Made by a program: the position numbers and the translations under genes. DNA of 64,000 bases from Phyllostachys edulis (taxonomy: Eukaryota > Streptophyta > Magnoliopsida > Poales > Poaceae): assembly GCA_036346405.1 (NCBI GenBank), contig CM070546.1:107018826-107082825 (forward strand), written 5' to 3'. The notes below the pieces were generated by a model. That model saw only the letters and a program-made list of their open reading frames with translations. It did no database searches and was not told the DNA's origin. Of this stretch, positions 22,746 to 35,378 are shown one piece after another. The stretch's first letter is position 1; every line of letters begins with the position of its first letter.

Positions 22746-23560
22746 TATTAGTTATATGCGCACTTTTGTGATTAGTTTAATTCTTAAAATAATAATTGAT
22801 GCAACAATAACATATATACTAGGTATATTTAAAACTATGAACAACAGCATGATCAAAAACTCAAATATATATATCTTATATATATGCACTAACAAGACAA
22901 AGCCTAGAATAAAAACACTACTAACAGAAGTAGGTATCAACATCATCAAATGACAAATATCTAGGAAGCAAGATCTAGCCATATCAAGTGATATCACCAT
23001 GACTTACATAGAATCGCTCCGACGAAGGTCGCCATAGAGTGTAATGCGAAGAAGACGATGCAAAGCGGATGATGGAGGAAGCCGTGAGCAGTTATGCGAA
23101 CACTTTCCAAAAACCTGATTCGCCTCAACCCGTGCAGGATTGTGAGGGACGTCGGCTTTGGAGACACTGCTCTCCCCACGTCGGTGTACGCCGAGGAAGG
23201 AATGGAGTAGCCGAGGTTGCGCAGCATAGAGGAACAGAGTAAACAACTGGTATTGGTATCTCAAGAAAGAAACTGAAGCAATAACTCTGTATTAAACACA
23301 GTTAAAGTGTGTCATAAAAGCCCTATTGAAACAGTCGCACGATGGCAATGGCATGGCGAGCGAGTGAGCGCACGCGCGTGTTCTTTTTTTGCTTCATTTA
23401 ACTAGGTAAGACCAACTCCACCTTATATATTAGTCGTCTCCCATTTAGACTAGCAATATGGTACTAAACTTCTCACTTTCCACCATACATAAGTAGGCCT
23501 TTAGGATTTTCCTAGGATTTATTTAAAATTATACATGGGCCAAGCCCATATACTCCAACA
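22746..23560 (-). mobile_element. probable solo LTR (copia-like), 815 bp
   Basis: The right edge on the minus strand starts TGTTGGAGTATATGGGCTTG, a start seen in grass copia LTRs. The left edge reads CTAATA rather than a perfect CA end. A perfect 5-bp TSD CCCGC flanks it at 22741-22745 and 23561-23565, so it is a complete insertion with no internal region. The 260-bp ORF at 23004-23264 is within it and has no recognised domain. Confidence 0.75.
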
Positions 23561-23664
23561 CCCGCGAGCATCGCGGCCGCGCCGCCGAGCCCCGTCGTGC
23601 TGTATAGTGCGTCCACCATGCGATGAGCATAGCTCCGAGTACAACATCACCCCGCACGTGCACG

Positions 23665-24173
23665 TAGGGATGAAAAAGGATACAAATTATCCGTATTATT
23701 CTAATACCATATTTGATAGGTTACGAATACAATATAGAGTTTTTCATTCATTTAACGATTTCTCTCCTATTTGTATTTGTATTCGAATTCGCATAAAAAA
23801 ATATAGATACGAATATGGCATGAAAAGTTTCCATCCGAATTGTTATTTTATCCGAACTATTCGTATTCGTATTTGATGATTATTGCAGTATATCTAATTA
23901 GTTTGATATGTTTTTTTAGATTCAATGTGAATTCATGTTCCTTCAGGTGGAATAAATATATTAGAATGATTAAGTGTGACCATACAACGATAAATTATTA
24001 CTAATATCTTCACATTATATAAGTTACAAGGATATTTGGATCCAATCGAATTGAGTGAGCATATATTCGATTCGAATTCGTATTAGTTATGACATTCGAT
24101 ACATATTCGTATTCATTCAAAAAATACAAATACAAATATGATTTTAGCATTATTCTCCATTTTCACCCCCCTA
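23665..24173. mobile_element. non-autonomous hAT, 509 bp, AT-rich (GTATTCG family)
   Basis: Ends are TAGGGATGAAAA and TTTTCACCCCCCTA, flanked by an 8-bp TSD CGTGCACG (23657-23664) / CGCGCGCG (24174-24181); the two mismatches are both CpG-type transitions. The interior is AT-rich with many ATTCGTATTCG-like repeats and no ORF. Removing it rejoins the pectin methylesterase PMEI region in frame. A related element lies at 37350-37843. Confidence 0.75.
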
Positions 24174-24650
24174 CGCGCGCGTGATCGCCTCGGTCGATGT
24201 GACAGGCCGTCCGGCCATCGGACGTCAGTCTCGACCTCCCCACGACGGCAATCGTCACTGACACGGCGAGTGCCACGCCGACGATCCACACGACGACGAG
24301 CAGGCGGCGGCGGCCTTTAGCGCATCCGAGTGGAGGCCGAGTCGACTTGGGCGAGCCGAGCTTGGCACGTGCCATGTAATGTACGGTCGGTGAATGCTTA
24401 TTGGTGGTGGAGCGAAAGTGAGAATGGTGATTAAGCAGGGAATTATAGAGGAGACACAATCTCACAAAGAGAGGTCGGTGAGGGTCTCTATCCTTTGCCA
24501 CTGAGTTGACCTCACATTGGCCTTTCTTTGCTTTATGCATCGGGTACACGAGATCATATAGTCAGGGAACAATGGCATAAGTACCACTGCTGCTACGTCC
24601 AATTCTGCAGTTATTCTGAATAGGGTGCGGGGCCAAGGATTTGGCATCGG

Positions 24651-25552
24651 TGCAGAGTGCGGCAAAAGGACTCTCTATCTCCATATTTATTTATCTTAGC
24701 AATCGATGTTCTGTATTGCCTTTTGAGTGCAGAGTGCGGCAAGAGGACTCTCTATCTCCGTGTTTATTCATCTTGGCAATCGATGTTCTGTATTGCCTTT
24801 TGAGCACGGTCACATCAGAGGGATGGCTATCTCCACTAAATGGGAGGACGGTCAAGGCTAGACTATTGCTCTACGCGGATGACGCGATGATTTTCTTGCG
24901 GCCTACCAAAGAAGACATAGACAATTTCAAGGAGATTATGACCATTTTTGGAGAGGTCACGGTTTTAAAGATAAATCTAAGCAAAAACGCAGTCGTACCC
25001 ATTCAATGTCAAGATTTGGATTTGGACACCATTCTACAGGATTTTCCGGCCAACAGAAGGAGCTTGCCATGCACATATATTTCCATTCCACTTTCACTGT
25101 GCAAGCTTAGGAAGGTACAGCTACAACCCCTTATAGACAAGATTGATGCAAGACTAGCGGGCTGATGCTTTCTAGAGCCGGAAGGCTAACAACGCTCAAG
25201 GTGGTTCTCACTTCAATAACCCATCTATCACATGTCATTAGCCGACCTTCCGGCATGGACACAGAGGCAGATTGATAAGCGTCGCAGGGCCTGGTTTTGG
25301 AATAGGGCCGAAACGGTTGCGAGAGGAGGTGGTAAAAACTGGGTAAACTGGAATACGATATGCTGTCCAAAAATGTTTTGCGGTCTGGGAGTCCTCCAAC
25401 TTAACTACTTTAGCCGGGCTCTTCGCCTTCACTGGTTATGGTACCAATGGAAAGAACCGGAGAGACAATGGAATGGAATGCAGCTGCCAATAGATGAAAA
25501 AGACTGTGAACTGTTCCGCGTTTCAATAAAAAATCGTCATGGGAAGTGGTAA
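24651..25552 (+). pseudogene. LINE (L1-type) reverse transcriptase fragment
   Basis: The palm of a non-LTR retrotransposon reverse transcriptase is readable: SLSPCLFILAIDVL (motif region B), then RLLLYADDAMIFLRP with the YADD catalytic motif, then INLSKNAVVP. A downstream part includes ITHLSHVISRP-like and RRRAWFWNRAE, WNTICCPKMFCGLGVLQL. There are stops and frameshifts between 25165 and 25232. The 5' end begins with a 77-bp direct tandem duplication (24651-24727 and 24728-24804). No endonuclease domain or poly-A tail was found. A dead, truncated copy. Confidence 0.8.
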
Positions 25553-26450
25553 CAGGGCGAGTTTTTGAAAGGACATTTGGTTGGGGGTGTACCTCTAAAA
25601 TCTATGGTCCCAAGCCTGTATGCCATTGTCGCCAGAAAGAATCGGACGATGCGTGAGGCGTCAGGGGGAAATACTTGCACTACCAGAGTCCGCCTAGTTC
25701 CTGAGTGTCTTGCACAACAAGATGAATCATAACAAGATAATTACATGCTAAATAACAATAACAGGAGATTGATTTGGTTGATATACATGGACTGAATCAT
25801 ATCTCTAACAATTGATTCAATTGATATACATTGAACCGAATGATATCAACATCCAAGGTTATTAACATCATGACTCTAGTCGTAGAATCGTACGATTCTA
25901 CGATCCAACAACACCAATACAATCCAAATTGCACATTGAGTCACATCTAGTTGAATGTGCTAGAATCACACTTCTAGTCGTAGAATCGCGGTAGAATCGT
26001 GTAGAATCACGCATCACCTCAAATTATAAAGATTTTGGTGTTTGGTTATGTCCTATCTCTCAATTCAATTTGTATGATAAGTACTAAGTAATTAATAGGT
26101 TAGACATTAAGATTTTGAGATTTGGAATAGTAAAATTATTTTAATTAATTAATTAATTTACTTTTTATGTAAGATGTTTAGGTAATAGCAAAATTGTTAA
26201 AATCAATATTTTAGTTGTAGCTCGAATGATATGAAATCTAAATCTGCGATTTAGACATTTATCATTCAAAATAGATGTTAAATGACCAAATAAACACTCA
26301 TATCATTCTTGAAATACACGACACATTAAAAAAATGTATTTTTTTAGAACCGGGTAGATTCTACGATTCAATTTTTAAATGCAATCTTACCAGAGTGTCT
26401 CTGGTCCGATTTAGAATCACGATTCTTACAACCTTAACAACATCCCTACC
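25553..26450. repeat. AT-rich repeat region, possible MITE
   Basis: TAGAATCGTACGATTCTACGA-type palindromes recur at 25880-26010 and again near 26355-26430, with GGTTATTAAC near 25857 and GTTGTTAAGGTTGTAAGAATCG (minus) near 26440 as possible inverted ends. No ORF of note and no clear TSD. Confidence 0.35.
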
Positions 26451-27400
26451 TACCGTGCAAAAACACAGCGGCGCATGTCGCGCACCCAGAGCGCGACAAG
26501 ACACATAGCGACGATAAAAATATTATTTTTGTAATTTTGTTTTGAGTGGATTATTTTCGCTATTTCACTTAAAGTGAAAAAAAAAGCTCTATTCGACGGT
26601 GGGTTGTTGGGTCCGCACGTACGTCGGTACGTGCCTCTGCGCGTTCGTCGACCGAAATCGCTAGGCGCAGCGGCGGCCTGACGCGCGTGTTGCCGTGCGG
26701 CGGTACGCAGATGCAGGCGCCGCCCCGGCCGCGCACGTCTCGTCTCAACAACAAGCAGAGCCAGCGCACAGGGAGTTGCATGCATCTTCATTGTGCAGGA
26801 TACGCACGGCATGCATGAAGCGTTTTCTGCCCCTATCTGTCCGGCCTAAACGGCCAGCCTGCCTGTCATTCTCGAGCCTAATGGCCTGTGGCGGCCAGGC
26901 CCAGGGAGTTGGGCTAGACCAGGGCCAATCCTAGCTAACTTTGTGGCGTGAATTACGACGAACCGCATATGCGTTTTCCATACCATATACGGGAAGAGGA
27001 ATAGCGGGTAACCGCATTAATATGCTTCCCAATTCGACGTTGCATAGCGACACGATTAGAGCAGTAGATGGTTGCGAATCAGGCACTCGATTTGCTGGCG
27101 ATCTTTTCTTTTCGTAAAAGCACCAAACACTTCCGAGACGAAAGAGAGGAGAATCCTCGGACGGCAATGCAGTACAAGTACCCCGTATCGCTGGTGGTAG
27201 TTGCTGAGCGTACGCTATGCGCACAACTCGCGCCATAAATCTGGGACGCGCCGCATTTATCCCTAGTTTAATTGGGCATGGCTCCATAATTGGAAGCAAA
27301 TCTACTGGTGAGGCTCTCCCGTGGCCGTTGATCTCGGGGGCCCTCGCGGATGGACGCTGGGATGGGGGCTTCCCCCATAATTAGGCTATATACACCGACC
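26451..27400. other. intergenic, no feature recognised
   Basis: Mixed GC-rich sequence upstream of the E2 gene. Short ORFs on both strands lack domains. No tRNA, transposon end or conserved gene was seen. Confidence 0.4.
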
Positions 27401-28527
27401 TCAATCAAACGGAAGGAAACGATGCGGCGCGAGGCCGTGGAATGCTACGGGCAACGCGCTTGACATGATGAGCAGCGATTTCAGGGGGTGGTTTCGGGTC
27501 GGGACGGGACGGGCAGAGCGCAGTGCACTGGCCCGCTTTAAGCTTTTCCTCCCTGGCACGCAAGGTGTCTCAGACGATCCCAGTCGCTTCGCGTTCCCCT
27601 CGTCGCCATCCCGGCAATTCGCAGCGCACGGGGGACGGAACGGGGAGCATCCGTCTCCTCCTCGCCTCGGCTCTCTCGCTACCTGCTGCCCACCTTCGCC
27701 TACTACTAGTCTACTACTACTACTAAACCCTCCGCCAAGGCCAGCACTAGCTCAGGGACAAGCGCGAGACTGAAGGTGCTGTGCTCTCCCAACTCCCAAG
27801 AACTCGTGGTTTTTCTTCTCCTCTGCATCTGTTCTGTTCTCGTCTTGATCGATGCTGGTTCGTGTTCGTTCTCTCGTCGCCGTGGGTTTCTTGGTGAGGT
27901 GATGGAGGATGGATGCCTCCAAGAGACCAAGATCATTGGACGGCGGTGATCCGAGTGTTTAGGTTTCTTGTGCCATCCTTTCGTTTTCTTTGTGGGGTTC
28001 TTGATGATGCGATGATACTCCTGATCCTGGAAGGTGACGGCCCCAAATTGATCTCTTTTCTCTCTGGGGTTTGCTGGGCTAGTTAGCGTTCTTTCTTTTT
28101 GTCTGTTCTTGGGGTGGTGGTGTCTCGGGTTCATTGGACCGACCATGCCACCAAGGAGTCATCCACTGATTGGAGTGTTGGGGTTAGTCGCTGACATGCG
28201 GGCCCGATCAACATGATTTCTTGAAAAGAACCAAGAAACGAGAGGGAAAAAGAATGCCTTGGCGCGTTGGGATTCTCCGAGAAGATCATTTCTCTTTCTC
28301 AAAGAAGAAGGAGAAAAACCTGGATTTCCCTTTTCCTCTTTTTTAGGTTTGAGTTATTATTGCCGAGTAAATGGTTTCTTGTAAAGTTTCTGTTCACGCA
28401 TCTGTCGATTCATGTGCTTTTGATATTTACCTTCACTGATTGTGCAAATGTGTAATCTTTCTGGTTGTTTGTTCCAATGGCGTTTCATGTTTTTCAGGTA
28501 CTTTTTTTTTGTGAAGTGGATTACAGG
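27401..28527 (+). promoter_or_regulatory. 5' leader and upstream intron(s) of the E2 gene
   Basis: The sequence becomes CT-rich (TCCGTCTCCTCCTCGCC, a TACTAC repeat near 27700) as in grass 5' untranslated leaders, then intron-like up to an acceptor ATTACAG at 28526. The transcription start was not identified. The ORF at 27465-27773 overlaps the leader and shows no domain. Confidence 0.4.
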
Positions 28528-31500
28528 ATGGTACTAAAGAAGGTGCTTCAGCTCTTTGGAGTAGTCAAGAAGGATTCCAAGAAGAAAGGTGATGTACCTT
28601 TACCTAGATAACAGGATTTATCGGTAGCGTTTCACCTCAGCTTTTGTTTATCACTGAATACTTCCCTCCTTAAAAAGAATAGCTTGGCTTGTTCAATGTT
28701 GGTCTCATCTGATGCCATATGTTAATCTGTTATGCACTCTTCTTCATCAACTCTGTATTGCTCAAATATGAATATGTTTTTGGCGTGTGGGGATACTGCA
28801 AATCTAACGGGGCAGACGTAATGGATTGAAATCATTGGATAATTTGGCTGTTGTATATTGGTCTAGATAGTTATACTTATATCAGTACTCAAGTGTGCTA
28901 TGTTTGAACGGTTACATCTCTGCACTAATTTGTCTAGCTTTTGTTACAGCTACAGAACCATATATATTAACTTTTAGGAACCTGACAAGTGGAGTATATA
29001 GACATAAAGCTTAAAGACATTATCTTTCATGAATTAAAATAAAGGTGAACAGAGATTGTTGGTGCATCATGTCTTACTAGATGCTTAGAGGCACACAACA
29101 TCTACCACATTGTGGTGTGGAAACTAAGCATTCACAGGGAAAGTAAAGCACGATGTCTTTGGAATTAGAGCGCTACTAGAGTTTGGTTGGATGTACTGAA
29201 GACTAACGTTATGAATCCATATCTCTGAGTGATCAACCATGTTTTGCAGTTTGCTAAATTAAATCCATTATCTATTAGAAAAACTTCTTTCTTCTACTCT
29301 ATAAAGCTTAGGCAGAGCTCCTGCTGTTCGTTAAAAAAAACTTTGTTCTTTTCTGAACGTTTTTGTAATAAATGAATAATATGTTTATGCAGGCAAGTCC
29401 ATCGATCCTCTTTGGCAAGGTAGCTTTCCATGCCCAATGTTAAATTTTGTATATATTCTGCCTGTGCCTCCTCATTAGGTATTTTTACTTTAAATAGCAT
29501 CAGATAATATCTGAAAATGTCTATTCACTTTGTTTTGTTGGCAGTGCTGAAGCAAGTAAGCCTCTAGAATTGATCTAGGAGTCGTCACTCTTTGACTTGT
29601 AAATACTCATTATCTTTCTTACTGCATGCAAAAAAATATGCATGATGGAGACACTTAGGAATTTCATGGGGGCTGAAGCACTGATTTAAGGAAGTAAATT
29701 AGTAAAGTGCTCACAAGGGCAGATTTCAGCCATGCATTTTTAATGTGGTATCGCTGCTGTAGGAAATTGCAACTATTTATAGTTTAATGCTATGATAGTT
29801 ATATTTAGCACTGTAGGATTACTTTAAAACGGCACCCCAACTTTCAAACTTTTAACAGGACAAGTAGCTGTTCATTAGGGTGGGAGTAACAGTTCAGACA
29901 TGCAATTTTAACATAGGCAGTGTCGTGGTGCGCCTCAGCGAGCTGAGTGGTCTAGGCTGCATTAAATGGGATCCCATCATGTATCTCTGTCCTAAACTCT
30001 TAACTACATATTTGGTGATAATATAACTATTTGACATTAGTTAACCAGTCTCCTGGATTTCAGCTGCTGCTCCACACTCCACTGTAAATGTCAATGCAAA
30101 CGACAGTCTTTTGGATCCCTGTTCATGTGGGACTGGTGCTGTACTATCACTGCAAAAACATGAGCCTGAATGTTCAAGTATTATCTCATCGACGACAAGG
30201 ACAGAACATGGATCTGACACTAATGACTACATGTCATCTAACCAATTTGATGTTGTTCAAGATTTCTCGGATCACCACTATGCAAAGCATTCACCAGGGA
30301 AGGTATGCTATCTCATTTCTTGAACGCTATTTCTGGTATTAGTCCAACTGTAAATTAATTTTCCACCTCCAAATATGTGACCAGACCACCAAAGATTGGG
30401 TGAAGACAATCCAAAATGAATGGAAGCTTCTACAGAAAGACCTACCTGGTCAGTACATTTTTTTATATGATAAATCAGTATGTTTATTTTCATGATTTCA
30501 TCAAACTGTCAGTACATTGATGGTGAATGGCATTTTGTGGTCCTTTATTATTGTCACCAAACTGTTGTTTATGCTGATTATATCTGATAAATTTTCCCTG
30601 CCAAAAAAAGTATATGAAATCTTTGTTTACTTCAAGGTAGTGTCACAATACCCTATCTGGAATTGGCTAGGATATACTCTTGATTCATATAATTTGCTTG
30701 TGTAGTTGGGAGTTTTGGCATGGCTGTTCAGCCCCAAACTAGCTCGTGACATTATTCATGCTTGTTAGTGCACTAATATGCCACAAAATGTTACTTCAGA
30801 AACCAAAAGAGTCACTGTTTTGTCCATACTCCATACAGTCATTGCTCTCTGTATTTGTTTACCCTTTTCATATAATCTTATCATAGTGGATATAGTGTGT
30901 TTTCAGAAAACAATCACTTTATATTTGGAAAAGAATGGGCAACTATCAAATTATGTCACTAAGGCAAAGCTAATGTGTCACATGTGTCATTTCATATGGT
31001 TGACACATGCGCCTGTGATCTTTCTGATATCTTTATTTTAGAGGATTTGCACCTGAAATCAGTTGATTTCTTTTATTACTGGTAACTTGGATCTCAGTTT
31101 TTCAATTATGCAGGATCTATATATGTTAGAGTTTATGAGGATAGGATTGATCTGCTTAGGGCTGCTATAGTTGGGCCTGCTGGAACTCCATATCATGATG
31201 GCTTGTTCTTCTTTGACATTCGTTTTCCTGCTGAATACCCGCGCTGCCCACCGGTATGTAACCACTTCACACTGACATGCTTTCCCCTTATTTTTCTATT
31301 GGCATCACCATCAATGCAGTCTCTTAACAAAAAACATATCCAATATGTACAGAAAGTTCATTACCATTCGGGTGGGCTTCGGTTAAATCCAAACTTGTAT
31401 GAGAGTGGAAAGGTTTGCCTTAGCCTTCTGAACACCTGGTGGGGTATTGGATGTGAGAAGTGGGGCAAGTCAAAGTCCACCATACTGCAGGTGTTGGTCT

Positions 31501-32689
31501 CCATCCAGGGCCTTGTGTTGAATGATAAACCATACTTTAATGAGCCAGGCAACAAACATTCGGTTAATACAGCTATTGGTGAAAAGAATTCGTTGGCATA
31601 TAATCAGACTGCCTTTCTACTATCCTGCAAGACAATGTTGTATTCATTTCGGAAGCCACCAAAGGTAATTACATCATCCCGCATCTCTTGTTGAGGTAAA
31701 AGTGGTATCTTAGTTAATCTGTCTGGGAAATAAATAAATAAAATTCTCAGCTGTCATGTTACAGCATCACTTATACACCCGTCCAAGAAACAATCTGCAT
31801 AGATCCAAAAGCACCTCAAATTAGTATTGTATGCAAATTGAGTTCCTATGAAACTTAATTGCTTCAAAATGTCAGTTTTTTTTATATGCATGAAAGCACC
31901 TTGCTTATAATTTTGATCAATCTGACAAACAATTTGGGATTGCTGGAACATCCTAATAGCTCAATTATGTTCCTATCACACCAGCTGTACTTGTCATCTG
32001 CTGAAATTTTTTAGTTGTGAGGATTTGTTGTGTCATGGAATTATCAACTTCAAAATTTGCGTGATTTCCAAACCTAGTTAAGGAATAAAGACGCCCATCA
32101 TTTTTTCATGTTTCTTATATGAACCTAGTAAATAGTAAGTGTCCCCAAAGATTGACGGTCAGCTATGGCGTATGAATGTTGGATAAATGGAGAAAATGAG
32201 TCTCTGAAATATCAACATCATGTACCCCTTAAATCCTTCGAGTGTTTAAAGGCAACTGCAGCCCTTGTGGACCTGAATGCTAGTACATGGCAAAAATACA
32301 TCCTCAGTTTTGTACCTCTTGCACTGTTCTTTATGTAGCTGAATTCATTCTTACACGCGTTTCATTCGCTGCAGCATTTTGAGACCCTTGTTGTGCGGCA
32401 CTTCCACGAACGCGAGCGTGTCATTCTGGATTCATGCGGTGCATACATGTCCGGCACAGTTGTTGGATCATCTGTCGGGAATGGCACCAAGTACCCCTGT
32501 GACAAGTGTTTTACTGATTTCAAAAGGTCACTGGAGCAGTACATTGAACTTCTCACAGAGGAGTTAGCTGCAAACAGAACTCGCGTGCTGGAACCGAAAA
32601 GAGATTCGTCAGCTGCAGATGAGATCGTGTCTACGAGCCAGAATTCTGTTGTCAGAACACCTGCCGTTGCAATTCACCTGCCTAACTGA
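28528..32689 (+). CDS. ubiquitin-conjugating enzyme E2, UBC25/UBC26-like
   Basis: E2 enzymes carry activated ubiquitin on a cysteine and pass it to substrates or E3 ligases. Exons: 28528-28588, 29393-29419, 30064-30302, 30385-30448, 31114-31253, 31353-31664, 32375-32689; all junctions are GT/AG and phases agree, giving 385 residues. The N-terminus is basic (KKDSKKKGKS), followed by a Ser-rich linker. The UBC core starts near residue 110 (KDWVKTIQNEWKLLQKDLP), with GPAGTPYHDGLFFFDIRFP, and the catalytic Cys is about residue 199 in GKVCLSLLNTW. The usual HPN triad is replaced by NPN in GLRLNPNLY, as in the large UBC23-26/UBE2O-type group. The C-terminal tail is hydrophilic. It converges on the AGC kinase gene 0.9 kb downstream. 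The choice of first ATG assumes upstream exons are non-coding. Confidence 0.87.
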
Positions 32690-33563
32690 AAAGTGTAAGG
32701 GTGTATAGACTATCACACACGTTATATATACTGTGTAGGATTCTGAAGGCAAGCACTGTACGGTTGGTGTAAGAATCGGCTGTATTTAGTACTTGCCAGT
32801 CATTAGCCATTTCTGGTGATGGCACATGTATTTGATGATCAAAATTTGGTCTCTTTCGGTGTTAAACCTATTTTAGGATTTTATACATGTGGCTTGTACA
32901 TCCTTGCTGCATGACATGGTAATGGAACCTGTTGCACTAGCTTCAAGGCATGTATGAAGATGTCTACAGAACCTGTGGCACTTTGATGACCAACACAAAT
33001 AGGTGTTCTTTTTTTTCCAACTCAGGACAGTTTTTTTTACGTTTGAACTTAATTAAATCAGTGCAAATTGCAAGACTGGTGCACAGCCAAATTGCCAGGA
33101 CTGGTGCACAGCCAAATTGCCAACCTAGCAAAACAATATACTATTTGCAGGTTCAGTCATGAGAGCAACCTTCAGTCAAGAGAGATTAAGTAACAAAAAA
33201 TTGTACGAACTAAAACATGATACTTCATTGCATATCAAACTTGATCAGACTGCAAAGAATTGTTGATCTTGCTCACGAGATAAGTTTTATCAGCAAATCT
33301 GCCGTACAGGAACATCTGCATCAGACAGTTCAGTTGCAAACAACATAGGTACAAAGCTTCCATAATTCATTAGCAGCTGTTAGCAAACGAGTACTCGCGT
33401 CTGTACAGAAAAACTCAAGTATACCAGGATTCCAACAATCATGCATGGTAAGGAACAATACAACAGTAAAAGAGAATCAGGAGCAACGAAAGTGACGACA
33501 ATACGTAGATCTGTATCTATGGTGTTCAGTCCCAGAAATACTCAAAATTAACTGTGTGCAGTC
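32690..33563. other. convergent 3' untranslated region between E2 and kinase genes
   Basis: Both genes end here. It contains a short tandem duplication at about 33075-33121 (GGTGCACAGCCAAATTGCC twice). No other feature seen. Confidence 0.5.
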
Positions 33564-35378
33564 CTAGAAGTACTCAAAATCGACGGAGGAATCACTCGTG
33601 GCCGGCTTGGCCGCTGCAGCACCTGCCGATAAGCTAGGCGGAGCAGTCGCCGGTGCACTCTCCGGCGCCTTCTTGTCCTTGGCTCCAAACTGTCTGAAGT
33701 CTACAGGGTCAGGAACCGAAGGTGGATGAGCACTCCTGACGAGCGCCCAGTTCACCCCCTCAAAGAACGGGTGCTGCTTGATCTCAGTGGCGCCCCTCTT
33801 GGACGCAATCCTCTTCTGGGGGTCCTTCACCAGTAGCCCGCGGATGAGGTCCCGCGCGACGGCGCTCACTGGCGGGCCGTCGGGGAACCGCAGCGGCTGC
33901 TCCACCACGTTGCAGAGCGTGGCGCGGTTGCCGTTCCCCTTGAACGGTGTCATGCCATGCAGCAGCTCGTACAGGAAGATGCCGAAGGTCCACCAGTCCA
34001 CCGCGCTGCCGTGCCCCTCCCCTCGGATGATCTCCGGCGCGAGGTACTCGTGGGTGCCGACGAACGACATCGACCGGGCGTCCGTCGGCTCGGCGTTGAA
34101 CTCGAGGAGCGACCCGTTGATGCCGAAGTCCGATTTGGTCTTGCGGTTCCTCTTGGGAAGTATGCGCGGGAAGAACGCCGACGGTTGGATGCAGCCTTGG
34201 CCGGCGCCCTCATTGCCGACGAGGCCTTTCTCGACGCCGTTGGCACCTGCGTGGACCGACGAGGATTTGACAAGTGTCGGGCTGACGGTGCACCGTAGCG
34301 ACAGGTCGAAGTCGGACAGCATGATGTGCCCGTCATCTCGGACCAGGACGTTTTCAGGCTTCAGGTCTCGGTACACAATGCCTAGCATGTGGAGGTACTC
34401 AAGCGCAAGCAACACCTCAGAGGCATAAAATCTAGTCAAAACAATCAGGGGAAAAGAGAAGTCTGATGAGCAAATGTCATGTCAGTGTGCAAGCATTGTA
34501 TGGACTATGGAGTACTGACTAGGTAACGAGAGTGATCTGGAATGAACCAACCTGGCTGCTTGCTCGTTGAAATGCTTGTTAGGCTGCTTCTGCCGAAGCG
34601 AGTGGAGGTTGCCACCGCAGCAATACTCCATGACAAGGCAGTAGAATTTGTCTGTCTCGAAATGCGTGTACAGTGTCGGCAGGAAGGGGTGATCAAGAAG
34701 GCCGAGTATCTCCCTCTCAGTTTGTGCCCGGATGAGCTTGTTCCTGCTGATGAGTGACTCCTTGTCCATCACTTTCATCGCGAAGAATGCGTCTGTCTCC
34801 CTGAGCTCCACAAGGTAAACACTGCCAATGTCTCCGTATCCGAGGCGCTTCAGAAGTCTGAAATGGACTAGGCTGAGAGGGGTGTCCCTGGAGCTGGCCA
34901 ATCGGACGGCCTCCCACCTGCAGTCGCCTCCGGTGTGCCGCTTGACCTGACCGGAAGTGCAACTATCCAAACTGTTACTTCTAGTACTGTCAAGGCTACC
35001 TTGCCTAACTGTTATAGAGGAATCACTGGGTTTATCCTCTTTGCTCTTCATGCTTCTTGATGTTGCTTTTGTTGGTGCAGCAGTAGTTCCGGTTGTCTCA
35101 GGTGTTGCTGTCGGCACGGGACTATGCGCAGGATTTGTTACACGATGTGCCGCAGGACTTGGGATTGTTTTGTCAGCTGGATCCGCTTTCTTCTTTTGAC
35201 GTGATTTCTTATCAGAAGGGATTTGTGAGTGTGCAGCTGGTTTGGATGCTGTGGATGGATTGGCTGACACACCTGATTGATTCCTCTCTAAGGTGCTATT
35301 GGACTCGGTATTTCCATGAGTATTGAAATCCATTTTGTCATTCATGGTGGACAGCTTGTTGTATGACATGGGGTGCAT
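33564..35378 (-). CDS. AGC (VIIIa, D6PK-type) serine/threonine protein kinase
   Basis: Two coding exons, 35378-34552 and 34431-33564, give 564 residues. The intron (GT/AG) lies within the kinase domain after FNEQAAR. The N-terminal 190 residues are Ser/Thr/Lys-rich and probably disordered. Kinase features in order: Gly loop GYGDIGSVYL, Lys in FAMKVM, catalytic loop YRDLKPENVLV, DFD in place of DFG (the AGC VIII hallmark), an insertion of about 75 residues before the activation segment, then FVGTHEYLAPEII, VDWWTFGIFLYELL, and a C-terminal FEYF matching the FxxF PDK1-docking motif. Plant relatives (D6PK, PINOID-like) phosphorylate PIN auxin carriers at the plasma membrane; that role is inferred from family. 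The ATG directly follows an acceptor (TTTCAG), so the 5' leader is spliced. Intact as read. Confidence 0.9.

Larger units (their letters stand above)
15791..24375 (-). pseudogene. pectin methylesterase with PMEI domain, shattered by three insertions
   Basis: Pectin methylesterases demethylate cell-wall pectin; type I enzymes carry an N-terminal inhibitor-like (PMEI) domain. Pieces in order: 24375-24174, start codon, Arg-rich stretch and a membrane/signal segment (LLVVVWIVGVALAVSVTIAV); 23664-23561, PMEI Cys region (CGVMLYSELCSS); 22745-22544 (AYGDCVELLDV, then DDDIMTW); 17186-16684, PMEI end and catalytic start (FPRWVIHNDRRLLQA, VVIYVKAGVYIENS); an intron 16683-16365; 16364-15791, catalytic end (YLGRPWKPY, AAGWLVWDASGRAPDTLY, ending FVVGLTI). 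Defects include frameshifts in the PMEI part, a stop in the 17.1-kb piece, a TAG directly after DTLY, and loss of about 45 residues between VENQAGPAKH and YVFGNAAAV, removing catalytic sequence. The gaps are the hAT (17187-22543), the LTR (22746-23560) and the small hAT (23665-24173). Confidence 0.85.

Noticed and set aside
29545..29555. An 11-bp microexon in the E2 gene
   Set aside because: It has AG/GT borders, but including it breaks frame before the next exon; skipping it keeps the frame across 29419 to 30064.
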